A stretch of 64,000 bases of DNA from Arthrobacter psychrochitiniphilus (GCF_003185915.1 NZ_QHLZ01000001.1:124001-188000); one strand, 5' to 3'. Positions 8,545 to 17,401 are shown, numbered from the stretch's first letter. Notes: a model not told the origin generated them from the letters alone. Made by a program: numbers and translations.

Positions 8545-9101
8545 TAGACCTCGAGAAGCTCGACTTCCTTGCGTTTGAGCAACTCATCGATATTGTCTGT
8601 GTGAGCCTTGGTGAGCGCGTCCAGTTCCTTTTCCGCGCGGTTTCCTTCGTCCTCACCGGCATCGCCATCCTTGACCAGCTTATCCAGCTGTTCCTTGGCC
8701 TTGCGGCGAATGTTGCGCACGGAGATCTTGGCGTCTTCACTCTTGGTGCGCACAATCTTGACGTATTCCTTGCGGCGTTCCTGCGTCAATTCCGGCATCA
8801 TAATGCGGATAACATTGCCGTCGTTTGACGGGTTGGCGCCAACCTCGGAAGAACTCAGAGCGCGCTCAATGTCATGCATAGAGGTCTTGTCAAACGGTGT
8901 GATGAGCAGCGTACGGGCTTCCGGAACAGCGAATGCGGCCAACTGCTGCAACGGTGTGGGTGAACCATAGTAATCCACCATAACTTTGTGGAACATGGCG
9001 GGGTTGGCACGGCCGGTGCGAACCGCGGAGAAATCCTCCTTGGCTACCTCTACGGCCTTGTCCATCTTTTCCTCGGCCTCGAGCAAGGTATCTTCAATCA
9101 C
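8544..9101 (-). CDS. frr: Ribosome recycling factor
   Basis: The 185-residue factor that, with EF-G, splits ribosomes after termination. The start is the GTG at 9101 (VIEDTLLEAEEKMDKAVEVA); upstream in-frame sequence is not family-like, and 185 residues is the standard length. Conserved parts include VRTGRANPAMFHKVMVDYYG and, near the C-terminus, ERRKEYVKIVRTKSEDAKIS. It sits between pyrH and cdsA, the classic bacterial order. Confidence 0.97.
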   Translation of the reverse strand: MIEDTLLEAEEKMDKAVEVAKEDFSAVRTGRANPAMFHKVMVDYYGSPTPLQQLAAFAVPEARTLLITPFDKTSMHDIERALSSSEVGANPSNDGNVIRIMMPELTQERRKEYVKIVRTKSEDAKISVRNIRRKAKEQLDKLVKDGDAGEDEGNRAEKELDALTKAHTDNIDELLKRKEVELLEV

Positions 9102-9222
9102 GCGTCTCTCCCTCAATAAGTGTGCACAACTTTTCCGCGGCACATGCCCACGGCAATCCTTCAACCATCCTACCGTGACCGGGGTCCAGCAGCGCCCAAC
9201 GGCCCAGCGGGTCCGGCAATAT

Positions 9223-9984
9223 TTATGGGGTAACCATGGTGCCCAGTTCTTCGCCAAGGATGGCCCGGGCAACATTGCCTTCGCCTTCCATACCGAAAAC
9301 CAGCATGCTCACGTTGTTGTCCCTGCACAGGCTGAACGCGGTCTGGTCCATGACGCGAATATCGCGGGCCATGGCTTCGTCGTAGCTGAGCGTGTCCAGC
9401 TTGATTGCCGTGGGGTCCTTCTTGGGGTCCGCGGTGTAGACGCCGTCAACACCGTTCTTGGCCATGAGTACCACGTCGGCGTGGACTTCTAAGGCACGCT
9501 GGGCGGCAACCGTGTCGGTGGAGAAGTACGGCAGGCCTGCGCCAGCACCAAAAATGACCACGCGGCTCTTCTCAAGGTGTCGGATGGCACGGCGGGGGAT
9601 GTACGCTTCGGCAACTTGTCCCATGGTGATGGCGCTCTGGACGCGGGTGTCAACGCCTGCCTGCTCCAGGAAGTCCTGCAATGCCAGGCAGTTCATGACG
9701 GTTCCGAGCATGCCCATGTAGTCGGCACGCGAACGGTCCATGCCCGATGCGGAGAGCTCAGCGCCGCGGAAGAAGTTGCCACCGCCAACAACAATAGCCA
9801 CTTCCACCCTGTCTACCGTGCTGGCAATCTGCTGGGCTATGCCGCGGATGGTGTCCGGGTCAACACCTAATTTTCCTGCGCCAAAGACCTCGCCGGAGAG
9901 TTTCAACAACACACGACGGCGTTTGGCTGGCACTTCTGCGGGTGCTGCGCTGCTCTGCTCGGTCTGCGAAATATTCGTGGTCAT
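9223..9984 (-). CDS. pyrH: UMP kinase
   Basis: Phosphorylates UMP to UDP in pyrimidine nucleotide synthesis; a hexameric amino-acid-kinase-fold enzyme. The 253-residue protein starts at the ATG at 9984 ([10 protein letters not shown]), giving a short variable head before the conserved [12 protein letters not shown]. Further hallmarks are [30 protein letters not shown] and the nucleotide-binding [16 protein letters not shown]. It lies 121 bases before frr. A 250-base gap containing a terminator hairpin separates it from tsf, so it probably has its own promoter. Confidence 0.97.
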   Translation of the reverse strand: MTTNISQTEQSSAAPAEVPAKRRRVLLKLSGEVFGAGKLGVDPDTIRGIAQQIASTVDRVEVAIVVGGGNFFRGAELSASGMDRSRADYMGMLGTVMNCLALQDFLEQAGVDTRVQSAITMGQVAEAYIPRRAIRHLEKSRVVIFGAGAGLPYFSTDTVAAQRALEVHADVVLMAKNGVDGVYTADPKKDPTAIKLDTLSYDEAMARDIRVMDQTAFSLCRDNNVSMLVFGMEGEGNVARAILGEELGTMVTP

Positions 9985-10145
9985 GATGCCTTCCGTGGGT
10001 ACAGGTACGTGGCTGCCCGTGTGCAGGGCTAGCCTGGTACCAATTGCCGGGGTGCCGTTGTTTGTGATGCTGTTTGCTGGCACCCAAAGCCGGTGCTTTA
10101 CCGGCCCACAGGGGTGCGTCTAAAATCTTATCCGACGTTGCACGC

Positions 10146-10184
10146 AAAGAAGGGGCAACCGCAGTTTGCGGCTACCCCTTCTTC
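10146..10184 (-). terminator. Terminator hairpin after tsf
   Basis: A near-perfect 17-bp stem: 10147-10163 pairs with 10167-10183 around a 3-base loop, with one mismatch. It lies 50 bases after the tsf stop on the minus strand. The downstream run is TTTGCG, so it is an actinobacterial-type hairpin with a weak tail. Confidence 0.7.
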
Positions 10185-10232
10185 GTCACATCCGTCTGAC
10201 TGCTCGGAGATGAGCAGCACAAAAATGTGGAG

Positions 10233-11060
10233 TTATGCTCCGACGCGGAAGCGTGCGAAGGCAACAGCCTTGACGCCTGCTTCTTCCAGAACAGCGCCAA
10301 CACTCTTCTTGGAATCCTTGGCGAAGGCCTGGTCAACGAGGACCATTTCCTTGAAGAAGCCGGTCAACCGGCCTTCAACGATCTTCGTCATGGCAGCTTC
10401 GGGCTTACCCTCGGCCTGTGCGGTTTCGGCAGCAATGCGGCGTTCGCTTTCAACGGTCTCGGCAGCGATTTCGTCGCGGCTCAGGACCGTCGGGGACATG
10501 GCAGCAATGTGCACAGCTACGTCGTGTGCAACTTCCTGGTTGTCACCGTCAACGGCAAACAGTACGCCCACCTGTGCAGGCAGATCCTTGGAGGTCTTGT
10601 GCAGGTAAGCGTCAACGGTTGCACCTTCAACGCGGGCAAGGCGGCGGATAGCAACCTTTTCACCCAAGAGTGCGCCGGTTTCGATGACAACCTCAGACAT
10701 GGGCTTGCCGTCAACATCAACAGCGAGCAGGGCCTCAACGTCGCTTACTCCGGAGGAGATGGCCGTGGCCAGCACCTTGTTGGAGAAATCGATGAAGGGA
10801 GCAGCCTTGGCAACAAAGTCAGTCTCGCAGTTAATTTCAACCATGACGCCAACACCGTTTTCAACGGCTGCGGCAACCAGGCCTTCAGCAGTGGAGCGGC
10901 CTTCACGCTTGGTGGCGCCCTTGAGGCCCTTGATGCGGATGAGCTCCATGGCCTTATCGGCGTCGCCGTTTGCCTCGTCGAGAGCCTTCTTGACGTCCAT
11001 CATTCCAGCGCCTGTGCGCTCGCGCAGAGCCTTAATATCAGCGGCGGTGTAGTTCGCCAT
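10233..11060 (-). CDS. tsf: Elongation factor Ts
   Basis: The guanine-nucleotide exchange factor for EF-Tu, 275 residues. The N-terminal UBA-like segment contains the signature LRERTGAGMMDVKKALDEA, with the EF-Tu-contacting TGAGMMD. The core has EINCETDFVAKAAPF and ends with a short C-terminal module (FARFRVGA). The start is the ATG at 11060 behind GAGGGG on the minus strand. It follows rpsB on the same strand, as in most bacteria, but across a 156-base spacer with two hairpins. Confidence 0.97.
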   Translation of the reverse strand: MANYTAADIKALRERTGAGMMDVKKALDEANGDADKAMELIRIKGLKGATKREGRSTAEGLVAAAVENGVGVMVEINCETDFVAKAAPFIDFSNKVLATAISSGVSDVEALLAVDVDGKPMSEVVIETGALLGEKVAIRRLARVEGATVDAYLHKTSKDLPAQVGVLFAVDGDNQEVAHDVAVHIAAMSPTVLSRDEIAAETVESERRIAAETAQAEGKPEAAMTKIVEGRLTGFFKEMVLVDQAFAKDSKKSVGAVLEEAGVKAVAFARFRVGA

Positions 11061-11112
11061 ATGAACCCCTCAGTGTAGATGTTTGAGTATATAAATCTGT
11101 GATAGGCCAGTT

Positions 11113-11155
11113 CTGGCAGGACCGCTGCGCTTTGTCAGCGGTGCGATCCTGCCAG
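11113..11155 (-). promoter_or_regulatory. Large hairpin in the rpsB-tsf spacer
   Basis: The arms CTGGCAGGA (11113-11121) and TCCTGCCAG (11147-11155) are perfect. Inside them CCGCTG (11122-11127) pairs with CAGCGG (11136-11141), so the stem is almost continuous. It stands 53 bases before the tsf ATG and has no T-run. It may be a processing or attenuation element. Confidence 0.5.
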
Positions 11156-11172
11156 TATCCGGTGCCTTAGGT

Positions 11173-11205
11173 GGTAGCCCTGAGGGTAAATCCTTCAGGG
11201 CTACC
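11173..11205 (-). terminator. Hairpin directly after rpsB
   Basis: GGTAGCCCTGA (11173-11183) pairs perfectly with TCAGGGCTACC (11195-11205), an 11-bp stem starting 11 bases after the rpsB stop on the minus strand. It probably reduces rpsB-to-tsf readthrough or protects the rpsB 3' end; the lack of a T-run leaves full termination uncertain. Confidence 0.55.
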
Positions 11206-11216
11206 GGGAAAAGTTT

Positions 11217-12104
11217 TTACTTTTCGGTTGCGTCTTCGGCAGGTGCCTCAACTACGGCTTCGGCAGCGGCTTCAGCCGGTGCTTCAACAACAGCTTCAAC
11301 CGGTGCTTCAACAACGGCTTCGGCCGGAGCGGCAGCCTTGTCGCCTTCGAGGAGTTCGCGCTCCCACTCAGCCAAGGGCTCAGCCGGTGCTTCTGCGTTG
11401 CCGGTTGCCTTATTGTTGCGGGCGATCAGGCCTTCTGCAACAGCATCGGCGATAACGCGGGTCAACAGCGCAACGGAGCGGATGGCGTCGTCGTTACCCG
11501 GGATCGGGAAATCAACTTCGTCAGGGTTGCAGTTAGAGTCCAAGATGGCAACAACCGGGATGTTCAGCTTGTGTGCCTCGTCGATGGCGAGGTGTTCCTT
11601 CGGTGTGTCAACAACCCAGAGCACGGACGGTGCCTTGGTCAGGTTGCGGATACCACCGAGGTTGGTCTGCAGCTTGGTGAGTTCACGCTTGAGGAGCAAG
11701 AGCTCCTTCTTGGTGTGGCCCGAAGAAGCAACGTCTTCGAAGTTGATCTCTTCGAGTTCCTTCATGCGAGCAATACGCTTGGAAACCGTCTGGAAGTTGG
11801 TGAGCATACCGCCCAACCAGCGCTGGTTTACGTAAGGCATGCCAACACGGGTGGCCTGCTCTGCGATGGCTTCCTGAGCCTGCTTCTTGGTACCGACGAA
11901 GAGTACGGTTCCGCCGTGTGCAACGGTGGTCTTCGTGAACTCGTACGCGCGGTCAATGAAGGACAGTGACTGCTGCAGGTCAATGATGTAGATGCCGTTG
12001 CGCTCCGTGAGGATGAATCGCTTCATCTTCGGGTTCCAACGGCGGGTCTGGTGTCCAAAGTGGACGCCGCTGTCAAGCAGCTGGCGCATTGTTACGACGG
12101 GCAT
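11217..12104 (-). CDS. rpsB: 30S ribosomal protein S2
   Basis: The small-subunit protein S2, 295 residues, starting [20 protein letters not shown] and carrying [35 protein letters not shown] and [20 protein letters not shown]. The core ends near residue 230. The last 65 or so residues are an Ala/Val/Glu/Pro repeat (units such as EAVVEAP) ending in EDATEK, longer than in most bacteria but common in type among Actinobacteria. On the minus strand the ATG has AAGGAG about 9 bases upstream. The long structured leader is described separately. Confidence 0.97.
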   Translation of the reverse strand: MPVVTMRQLLDSGVHFGHQTRRWNPKMKRFILTERNGIYIIDLQQSLSFIDRAYEFTKTTVAHGGTVLFVGTKKQAQEAIAEQATRVGMPYVNQRWLGGMLTNFQTVSKRIARMKELEEINFEDVASSGHTKKELLLLKRELTKLQTNLGGIRNLTKAPSVLWVVDTPKEHLAIDEAHKLNIPVVAILDSNCNPDEVDFPIPGNDDAIRSVALLTRVIADAVAEGLIARNNKATGNAEAPAEPLAEWERELLEGDKAAAPAEAVVEAPVEAVVEAPAEAAAEAVVEAPAEDATEK

Positions 12105-12330
12105 GCCGACGCTCCTTATTAGTTATTTACGGTTATTTAGCCTTGGGTTTCGCATCGGTTCCCCGAACTTTTCCCTCTGCTCCTGGCACCCATCGTGCTG
12201 TCCATGAACCACCGCAAGGTGGACCGTATGGGCACAATCCTTTTGCAGGATTCAAGAAAAATCTTGAATACCTCATCAGGGTGGGGTGCGCGTAGTCAGT
12301 GCACAAACAGTGCACTGCTCTGTCAATGCT
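12105..12330 (-). promoter_or_regulatory. Structured 5' leader and promoter region of rpsB
   Basis: Going upstream from the rpsB start there are three hairpins. CCACC/GGTGG has a 4-base loop (12209-12222), AATCCT/AGGATT a 5-base loop (12236-12252) and TTCAAGA/TCTTGAA a 4-base loop (12251-12268). Beyond them lies a perfect inverted repeat AGTGCAC-N5-GTGCACT (12298-12316), and TTGACA on the minus strand at 12326-12321 could be a -35 box. No clear -10 box stands at the expected distance. The region does not encode a credible protein. Confidence 0.4.
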
Positions 12331-12435
12331 ACTACAGCGCCGCGTTGGTGACTTACCACTTTCACTCCCCCACAGCCCCACTTCTCGGCGGGTCAGCCAC
12401 ATTGAACGCCTGTCTCCTTTTAGTAAGGAGTACTG

Positions 12436-13065
12436 TTGGCGCACGCTGGGAGGATGAACTTGTTTTCGCGCCGAATCTCACTGCTTCTAGCGGTGCTGCT
12501 ATCCATCGCACTATTGCCTGGACCGGCACCCGGCGCGCTGGCCGCATCCACCCTGGCTTCATCCGAGGCGAGGGCTTCAGCCGGCGCACAGCTTGGGAAC
12601 GGACCGCCTCGCACCACCTCGGCCACTCCCCTACCTGTTTCCCTCGCCTGGGGTTGGCCGCTGGCGGGGAAACCGGAGGTGATTCACATTTTTGATCCAC
12701 CGTCACACCCGTGGCTCAGCGGCCACCGGGGCGTGGACTTGGCCGCTGAGCAGGGCGCAGAAGTGCTGGCACCCACCGAAGGGGTGGTGAGTTTCTCCGG
12801 CGTCGTGGTTACTAGAGGGGTCCTCACCCTTGCCACAGAAGATGGTTTGCGGCTGAGTTTCGAACCCGTCACGTCCCCACTAAAGGTAGGTGACGCCGTC
12901 GCACGAGGGCAGCAGTTGGGAACCATGGAAGGGCCTACGCATTGCGAGAGCTCACCGGCTCATTCTTGCCTGCATTGGGGTGTGCGGCGCGGGGATGACT
13001 ATCTAAATCCCTTGCAATTCATCCTGGACCTGCGCCCGTCGGTACTGCTGCCGCTGGCGCCATGA
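12436..13065 (+). CDS. Secreted M23-family peptidase (LytM-like)
   Basis: A 209-residue exported protein, probably a cell-wall endopeptidase. The TTG at 12436 has AAGGAG 5 bases upstream. A signal peptide follows (RRISLLLAVLLSIALLP, with an AxA-type end near GALAAS), then a short linker. The peptidase domain runs from about residue 75 to 195: HRGVD supplies the first metal-ligand His and Asp, and LHWGVRRG near the end supplies the HxG-like final ligand region. The usual HxH second motif reads CLHWG, so one His of the canonical pair is not evident and catalytic activity should be checked. It is convergent with the acyl-CoA dehydrogenase. Confidence 0.8.
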   Translation: MAHAGRMNLFSRRISLLLAVLLSIALLPGPAPGALAASTLASSEARASAGAQLGNGPPRTTSATPLPVSLAWGWPLAGKPEVIHIFDPPSHPWLSGHRGVDLAAEQGAEVLAPTEGVVSFSGVVVTRGVLTLATEDGLRLSFEPVTSPLKVGDAVARGQQLGTMEGPTHCESSPAHSCLHWGVRRGDDYLNPLQFILDLRPSVLLPLAP

Positions 13066-13096
13066 CCCGGTGCGTCCATGGAGTCAAACAGGAAGG

Positions 13097-14311
13097 TTAG
13101 ACGATGGCGGATATTCCCGTAATGGCGCGCCCGGTAACAAGGGTATTGATCTCGTAGGTGCCCTCGTAGGAGTAGATGGCTTCAGAGTCGGCGAAGATTT
13201 TGGCGATCTCGTAGTCAGAAACGATCCCGTTGCCGCCAAAGAGGCTACGTCCCATGGCCACGGTTTCGCGCATGCGCGCAGTGGTGAACGCCTTGGCGAG
13301 CGCTGACTGTTCATCCTTGGCCTGGCCCAAGTCCTCAAGCTGTGAGAGGCGGACCATCATGCCGGTGGAAGCCACCGTGTTGCCAAGCATCTTCACGAGC
13401 TGGTCCTGCACCATTTGGAAGGAGGCAATGGGCCGGCCAAATTGTTCACGCTCAACCGCATAACGCCGGGTCACGTCAAAAGCGGCCATCTGCTGCCCCA
13501 CGGCCTGCCAGGCGACGGCGAGGCGGGTGACCTTCAAGACCTTGTTGGTGTCGCGGAAACTGTTACCGCCAGCCAGCTTATAGTCATGCGGCACCACTAC
13601 GTTTTCCAACACGATGTCCGCGTTCTGCACGGTGCGCAGGGCCGTCTTGTTTTCAATCTTGCTGGCGCTGTAGCCGGGGAGTGTGGTGTCAACCAGGAAT
13701 GCCTTGACCTGGTTATCCGCAACGTCGCGGGCATAGATGACCACCCAGTCGGAGAATGTTGCGTTGCCAATCCAGCGTTTGGCGCCGTTGAGTATCCAGT
13801 TATCACCATCACGCACAGCCGTGGTCCGGGTGCCGCCAGCAACATCGGAGCCACCCAGGGGTTCTGTGAGCCCAAACGCGCCTATCTTCTTCAGGGAGTA
13901 AATATCCGGCAGCCAGGCATCCTTTTGCTCCTGTGATGCCAGCGCCTCAATGGAACCGGTGAACAAGCCGTCATGGACTCCCATGAAAGTGGCAATGGAA
14001 GCATCGGCTCGAGTGAACTCCGCATGGGCAAGGCCTGCAAACACGTTTGAATACCCTTGGCGATGAACGGGGCTCATCATATCCAGCTCGGCCAGCTTCG
14101 GGATGATCTCCATGGGAAATTCGGCGCGGTTCCAGCAGTCTGTGGCAATGGGCTTGACTTCCCGTGCCAGGAAGTCCCGGATTTCATGGAGGCGTGCGAG
14201 TTCCTTCGCGGTGAGCATTTGCTCAAACCCATAGAAGTCACCATCGGCGTAGGGGAGGTTGTTGATATCTACTGCAGCCTTGGACACGGGATTTCCTTTG
14301 CTTGTACTCAT
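13097..14311 (-). CDS. Acyl-CoA dehydrogenase (glutaryl-CoA dehydrogenase-like)
   Basis: A flavoenzyme that oxidises acyl-CoA thioesters, passing electrons to ETF. Starting at the ATG at 14311 (MSTSKGNPVSKAAVD) it has 404 residues with the full family layout. The helical N-terminus is followed by the FAD-contacting FGLTEPLGGSDVAGGTRT, a beta middle domain (NGAKRWIGNATFSDW), and a C-terminal helical domain with RYAVEREQFGRPIASFQMVQ. The catalytic Glu probably lies in YEGTYEINTLVTGRAITG. That last motif and the NGAKRWIGN segment resemble glutaryl-CoA dehydrogenases more than short-chain enzymes. No pathway genes are adjacent, so the substrate is open. Confidence 0.9.
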   Translation of the reverse strand: MSTSKGNPVSKAAVDINNLPYADGDFYGFEQMLTAKELARLHEIRDFLAREVKPIATDCWNRAEFPMEIIPKLAELDMMSPVHRQGYSNVFAGLAHAEFTRADASIATFMGVHDGLFTGSIEALASQEQKDAWLPDIYSLKKIGAFGLTEPLGGSDVAGGTRTTAVRDGDNWILNGAKRWIGNATFSDWVVIYARDVADNQVKAFLVDTTLPGYSASKIENKTALRTVQNADIVLENVVVPHDYKLAGGNSFRDTNKVLKVTRLAVAWQAVGQQMAAFDVTRRYAVEREQFGRPIASFQMVQDQLVKMLGNTVASTGMMVRLSQLEDLGQAKDEQSALAKAFTTARMRETVAMGRSLFGGNGIVSDYEIAKIFADSEAIYSYEGTYEINTLVTGRAITGISAIV

Positions 14312-14423
14312 CGTTGGATAACTGGCTGTCTGGCCAAAACCAAACATGTTACTCGTCAGTAACTTACCTTAGTTCGGGTGGCCTCGGCAACACGAATATC
14401 CCCGGTTTTCACGCCGGTTAAAC

Positions 14424-14461
14424 AAAAAACAGGCCAGAACCCCCGAAAGGGTCCTGGCCTG
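14424..14461 (-). terminator. Intrinsic terminator after tRNA-Met
   Basis: On the minus strand CAGGCCAG (14461-14454) pairs with CTGGCCTG (14437-14430) with extra inner GGACCC/GGGTTC-type pairing, followed at once by TTTTTTG. It lies 12 bases past the tRNA 3' end. Confidence 0.85.
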
Positions 14462-14473
14462 TGATGTTACATG

Positions 14474-14547
14474 TAGGGCCACTCGGACTTGAACCGAGGA
14501 CCTTAGGATTATGAGTCCCGCGCTCTAACCAGCTGAGCTATGGCCCC
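14474..14547 (-). tRNA. tRNA-Met (anticodon CAT)
   Basis: Read on the minus strand it begins GGGGCCATAGCTCAGCTGG. The anticodon loop is CTCATAA, the T arm is CCTCGG-TTCAAGT-CCGAG, and the acceptor closes with TGGCCCT and discriminator A. It is 74 bases without encoded CCA. Acceptor pair 1-72 is a G-U wobble, unlike an initiator. A CAT anticodon could also belong to the lysidine-modified tRNA-Ile2; elongator Met is the more likely call. Confidence 0.85.
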
Positions 14548-14617
14548 ATGTAAGGTGCTTTGCCAAGAAAAATTCATTCCGCGGAAAAGCACTCCTACGA
14601 TCTTAGAGGATCACGGG

Positions 14618-15823
14618 CTAAACTGCGTGATCCTCGTAGCTTCCGCCACGATAAATATCTTCAAAGGTGTCCAGTGTTTTGCTCAGCCCGTGACGAGCCA
14701 CCATCGCATGGCTTGCTTCTCCCATGGCAGCACGCTCTTGTGGCGGCAAACTCATGACCTTGGTGATTTTCGCCGCCAAATCGTCGCTGTCGTTGGGTAT
14801 GAACAAGTAGCCGTTGACTCCTTCATCTACCAGATGAGGCAAAGCCATGGCGTTAGCCAGGATCACAGGGGTGGAGGCGCTCATGGCTTCCAGTGTCACA
14901 AGCGACTGCAATTCTGCTGTCCCTGGCATGACAAAGAGATCGGCTTTGAGGTAGATCTCACGCAATTCCTCGTCACTGATCAGGCCCGTAAACGTCACCC
15001 GCGAGGACAGCCCCAACTTCTCCACCTGTGCCTTGAGCGCATTCTTGACTTCACCTCCGCCCACCACAACCAGGTGCAGGTCCAGCTCGGCAGGCGTCTT
15101 GGCAACCGCGTCGATGAGGACATCAATGTGCTTTTCTTCGGCCAACCGCCCTACAAAGGCAAGGGTAGGGTACGGATTGCGGGGCGCTGTTTCACCCTCG
15201 GCCAGCTCATAGTTGCCCGACTCAATACCGTTGGACAACGGCAGCACCTTGCGCAGGAACGCGTGCTCATGCATGGCCTTTGCAGCCAGCGGTGTGGGTG
15301 TTGTGACAACATCGGCCTGGCTCATGACCTTGCCCATGTCCCGCCAGGAAACCCGGCCCACAATGTTCTTGAACCACTGCGGGAACGGCAGGAAGGGGTT
15401 GAGGTTTTCCGGCATGAAGTGGTTGGTAGCCACAATGCGGATGCCCCGGCGTGCAGCCTCGTAGACTACGTGCTCGCCAATCATATAATGGCTTTGTACG
15501 TGCACCACATCGGGCTTGATCACGTCAAAAAGTGCCTTAATGTCCCTCTTGATCTCCCAAGGCAGGCACACGCGAAAGTATTCGTGGGTGGGAACTGGCC
15601 GTGAGCGCAGCCGGTGAACCGTGGCTTCTGGGCGCTTCTGCGTAAACATGGGCCCACCATCTTCACGGCATGCCATGACGTGTACGTCGTGGCCCCTCGC
15701 CGTCATCCCTGTCGCCAGGCGGAGACAGAACTGTGCCGCCCCGTTAATGTGGGGCGGGTAAGTGTCTGCCGCGATCAAGATGGTCAGCGGCTTTTGGGCG
15801 CTTTCGCTCGAAGTTGATGACAC
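14618..15823 (-). CDS. Glycosyltransferase family 4
   Basis: A 401-residue GT-B-fold retaining glycosyltransferase. The N-terminal acceptor-binding half starts with LTILIAADTYPPHINGAAQF and contains VVHVQSHYMIGEHVVYEA. The donor half has YPTLAFVGRLAEEKHIDVLI and the E-x7-E region (ELQSLVTLEAMSASTPV). The acceptor loop PPHINGAAQ resembles lipid-modifying GT4 enzymes such as sulfoquinovosyl- and mannosyl-diacylglycerol synthases. With a CDP-alcohol phosphotransferase and a transporter just upstream on the same strand, a glycolipid role is likely but not proven. Confidence 0.88.
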   Translation of the reverse strand: MSSTSSESAQKPLTILIAADTYPPHINGAAQFCLRLATGMTARGHDVHVMACREDGGPMFTQKRPEATVHRLRSRPVPTHEYFRVCLPWEIKRDIKALFDVIKPDVVHVQSHYMIGEHVVYEAARRGIRIVATNHFMPENLNPFLPFPQWFKNIVGRVSWRDMGKVMSQADVVTTPTPLAAKAMHEHAFLRKVLPLSNGIESGNYELAEGETAPRNPYPTLAFVGRLAEEKHIDVLIDAVAKTPAELDLHLVVVGGGEVKNALKAQVEKLGLSSRVTFTGLISDEELREIYLKADLFVMPGTAELQSLVTLEAMSASTPVILANAMALPHLVDEGVNGYLFIPNDSDDLAAKITKVMSLPPQERAAMGEASHAMVARHGLSKTLDTFEDIYRGGSYEDHAV

Positions 15824-15881
15824 TGATAAAGCTCCTGGTGGATTCTTGACTGGCCCGCGGGCTGGCTCATTGTTGAGGTTG

Positions 15882-16769
15882 CTATTTCTTTGCAGCTCGA
15901 CGCCGTTTCACAACATCCGGGTGGTGTCTTGACAACGCGATAACCCCTACGATAGCAAGTATCGCCGCTCCAGCCATGGCAATCGCCAGCACGGCGGGTA
16001 CATCGTCACGAAGCTCACCCAAAATGGTAATTCCAATGGCAATTCCCACAATGGGGTCGATGACCGTCAACCCGGCAATCACTAATTCTGGCGGACCGTT
16101 GGCGTAGGCGCTCTGGACGAACCAGCTGCCCAGTCCTCCTGCCACCGCAATGGCGATCACTGAATACCATTGGACGTTGAGTAGGAAAAGCCCGTTCGGA
16201 TCGAAGATCTGTTTAGAAATAATGCGGGTTAGAACTGCCACAAAACCAAAGAGCATGCCCGAGCCGACAATGTAAAAGAATGACTTCAGACGCCGCTTGA
16301 ACAAGATGAAGGTTCCGCCGAAGATGGTGACAACCACGGCGAGGAGCGTCACAACAGTCAGTTCCTCTGTGGCGGTGACGTGCGTATTCTCGCGCACGGC
16401 GTTGACCGCCAGAAGGACAAACAGGGCACTACCGGCAACGCAGGCGGTGATGGAAACCACCGTTGCCCGGTTGAGCCGGATGCCTTCCTCACGGGAGTTC
16501 ACAATAGTGGTGATGACCAGGGCTATTGCCCCGATGGGTTGCACCACTGTCAACGTTCCAAGTGTCAGTGCCACCACATTCAAAGCGGTGCCAATACCTA
16601 GTAGAATCAGGCCCAATACCCACCGCGGATTGGTCAGCAGACGCAGGAAACCTGAGCCTCCAAGTGTCAGTCCACCCGTGTTGCTTTTCACGGCACTGCC
16701 TTGACGCTGAGCTCCAAAAGCGAGGAAAAAAGCACCCGCCACGGCGCACAACACGGCAATCCACATCAT
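15882..16769 (-). CDS. DMT-superfamily (NIPA/EamA-like) membrane transporter
   Basis: A 295-residue protein with about nine or ten hydrophobic helices and a short basic tail (KRRRAAKK). Helices include GLILLGIGTALNVVALTLGT, PIGAIALVITTIVNS and FGFVAVLTRII. The topology fits the drug/metabolite transporter superfamily, and segments such as LTLGTLTVVQPIGA recall the NIPA-like magnesium-transporter subgroup; the substrate is unknown. Its ATG overlaps the stop of the CDP-alcohol phosphotransferase (ATGA on the minus strand, 16766-16769), so the two are co-translated, and the glycosyltransferase follows 58 bases later. Confidence 0.82.
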   Translation of the reverse strand: MMWIAVLCAVAGAFFLAFGAQRQGSAVKSNTGGLTLGGSGFLRLLTNPRWVLGLILLGIGTALNVVALTLGTLTVVQPIGAIALVITTIVNSREEGIRLNRATVVSITACVAGSALFVLLAVNAVRENTHVTATEELTVVTLLAVVVTIFGGTFILFKRRLKSFFYIVGSGMLFGFVAVLTRIISKQIFDPNGLFLLNVQWYSVIAIAVAGGLGSWFVQSAYANGPPELVIAGLTVIDPIVGIAIGITILGELRDDVPAVLAIAMAGAAILAIVGVIALSRHHPDVVKRRRAAKK

Positions 16770-17401
16770 GGTCTGCCCAGTCCTGAGGCATGGCTGCCAT
16801 CACCCTGTGCGTCTGCGGGGTGATGCAGTTTTCGGTGTTTACTCACAACAGCCACCATGTAGCGGCTGAACGCGATCACGTGCATCACCATGCCGGCGAA
16901 AAGGATCAGCCACGCCAAGACAAAGGTAAATTCGGAATCCAGGGCCTTGGCCAGCAGCAGCATGGGCGTACCCACCATGAGCGCGGCGGTCCGCGTCTTG
17001 CCCAGCATGGTGACCTTGAGATCAGCGTCTCCACGGAAGAAGTACAGCGTTACTGCCAGCAGTACCACGTCTGGAATCACCAACAGCAGCAGCAGCCACA
17101 GGGGCAAGATGTCCGCCAACACTAGCGTAATGGTGACCGCTACCAGGGCAACCCTGTCCGCGAGAGGGTCCATGATCCGGCCCAGCTGAGAGGTTTGGTG
17201 CAGTTTGCGGGCAACATAGCCGTCAATCCAGTCAGTGCAGCCCATCATGGCCAGGACGAAAACGCCCCATCCGTACTCTTCGCGGGCTAGGACCAGCCAC
17301 ACAAACAGGGGCGTGCCAAGGAAACGGACCACCGTGATCAGATTGGGAATGGTGAGGATGGCGTTGGAAGCGTCCATGTTTGTTGGCGCACGTTCAGCCA
17401 A
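16766..17401 (-). CDS. CDP-alcohol phosphatidyltransferase (PgsA-like)
   Basis: An integral membrane enzyme transferring a phosphatidyl group from CDP-diacylglycerol to an alcohol. The signature D-x2-DG-x2-AR-x8-G-x3-D-x3-D is complete (DWIDGYVARKLHQTSQLG then RIMDPLAD), with all acidic metal ligands present. There are about six helices and a hydrophilic His-rich tail. The best ribosome site, AGGAGG, is 8 bases from a TTG at 17401. A GTG at 17410 is too close to it, and an ATG at 17377 has no site of its own. The acceptor may be glycerol phosphate or another polyol phosphate; sequence alone does not decide. Confidence 0.85.
   Translation of the reverse strand: MAERAPTNMDASNAILTIPNLITVVRFLGTPLFVWLVLAREEYGWGVFVLAMMGCTDWIDGYVARKLHQTSQLGRIMDPLADRVALVAVTITLVLADILPLWLLLLLVIPDVVLLAVTLYFFRGDADLKVTMLGKTRTAALMVGTPMLLLAKALDSEFTFVLAWLILFAGMVMHVIAFSRYMVAVVSKHRKLHHPADAQGDGSHASGLGRP

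Noticed and set aside
14540..15604. Plus-strand 354-codon frame antisense to the GT4 gene
   Set aside because: The glycosyltransferase on the minus strand has complete family motifs; the plus frame has none.
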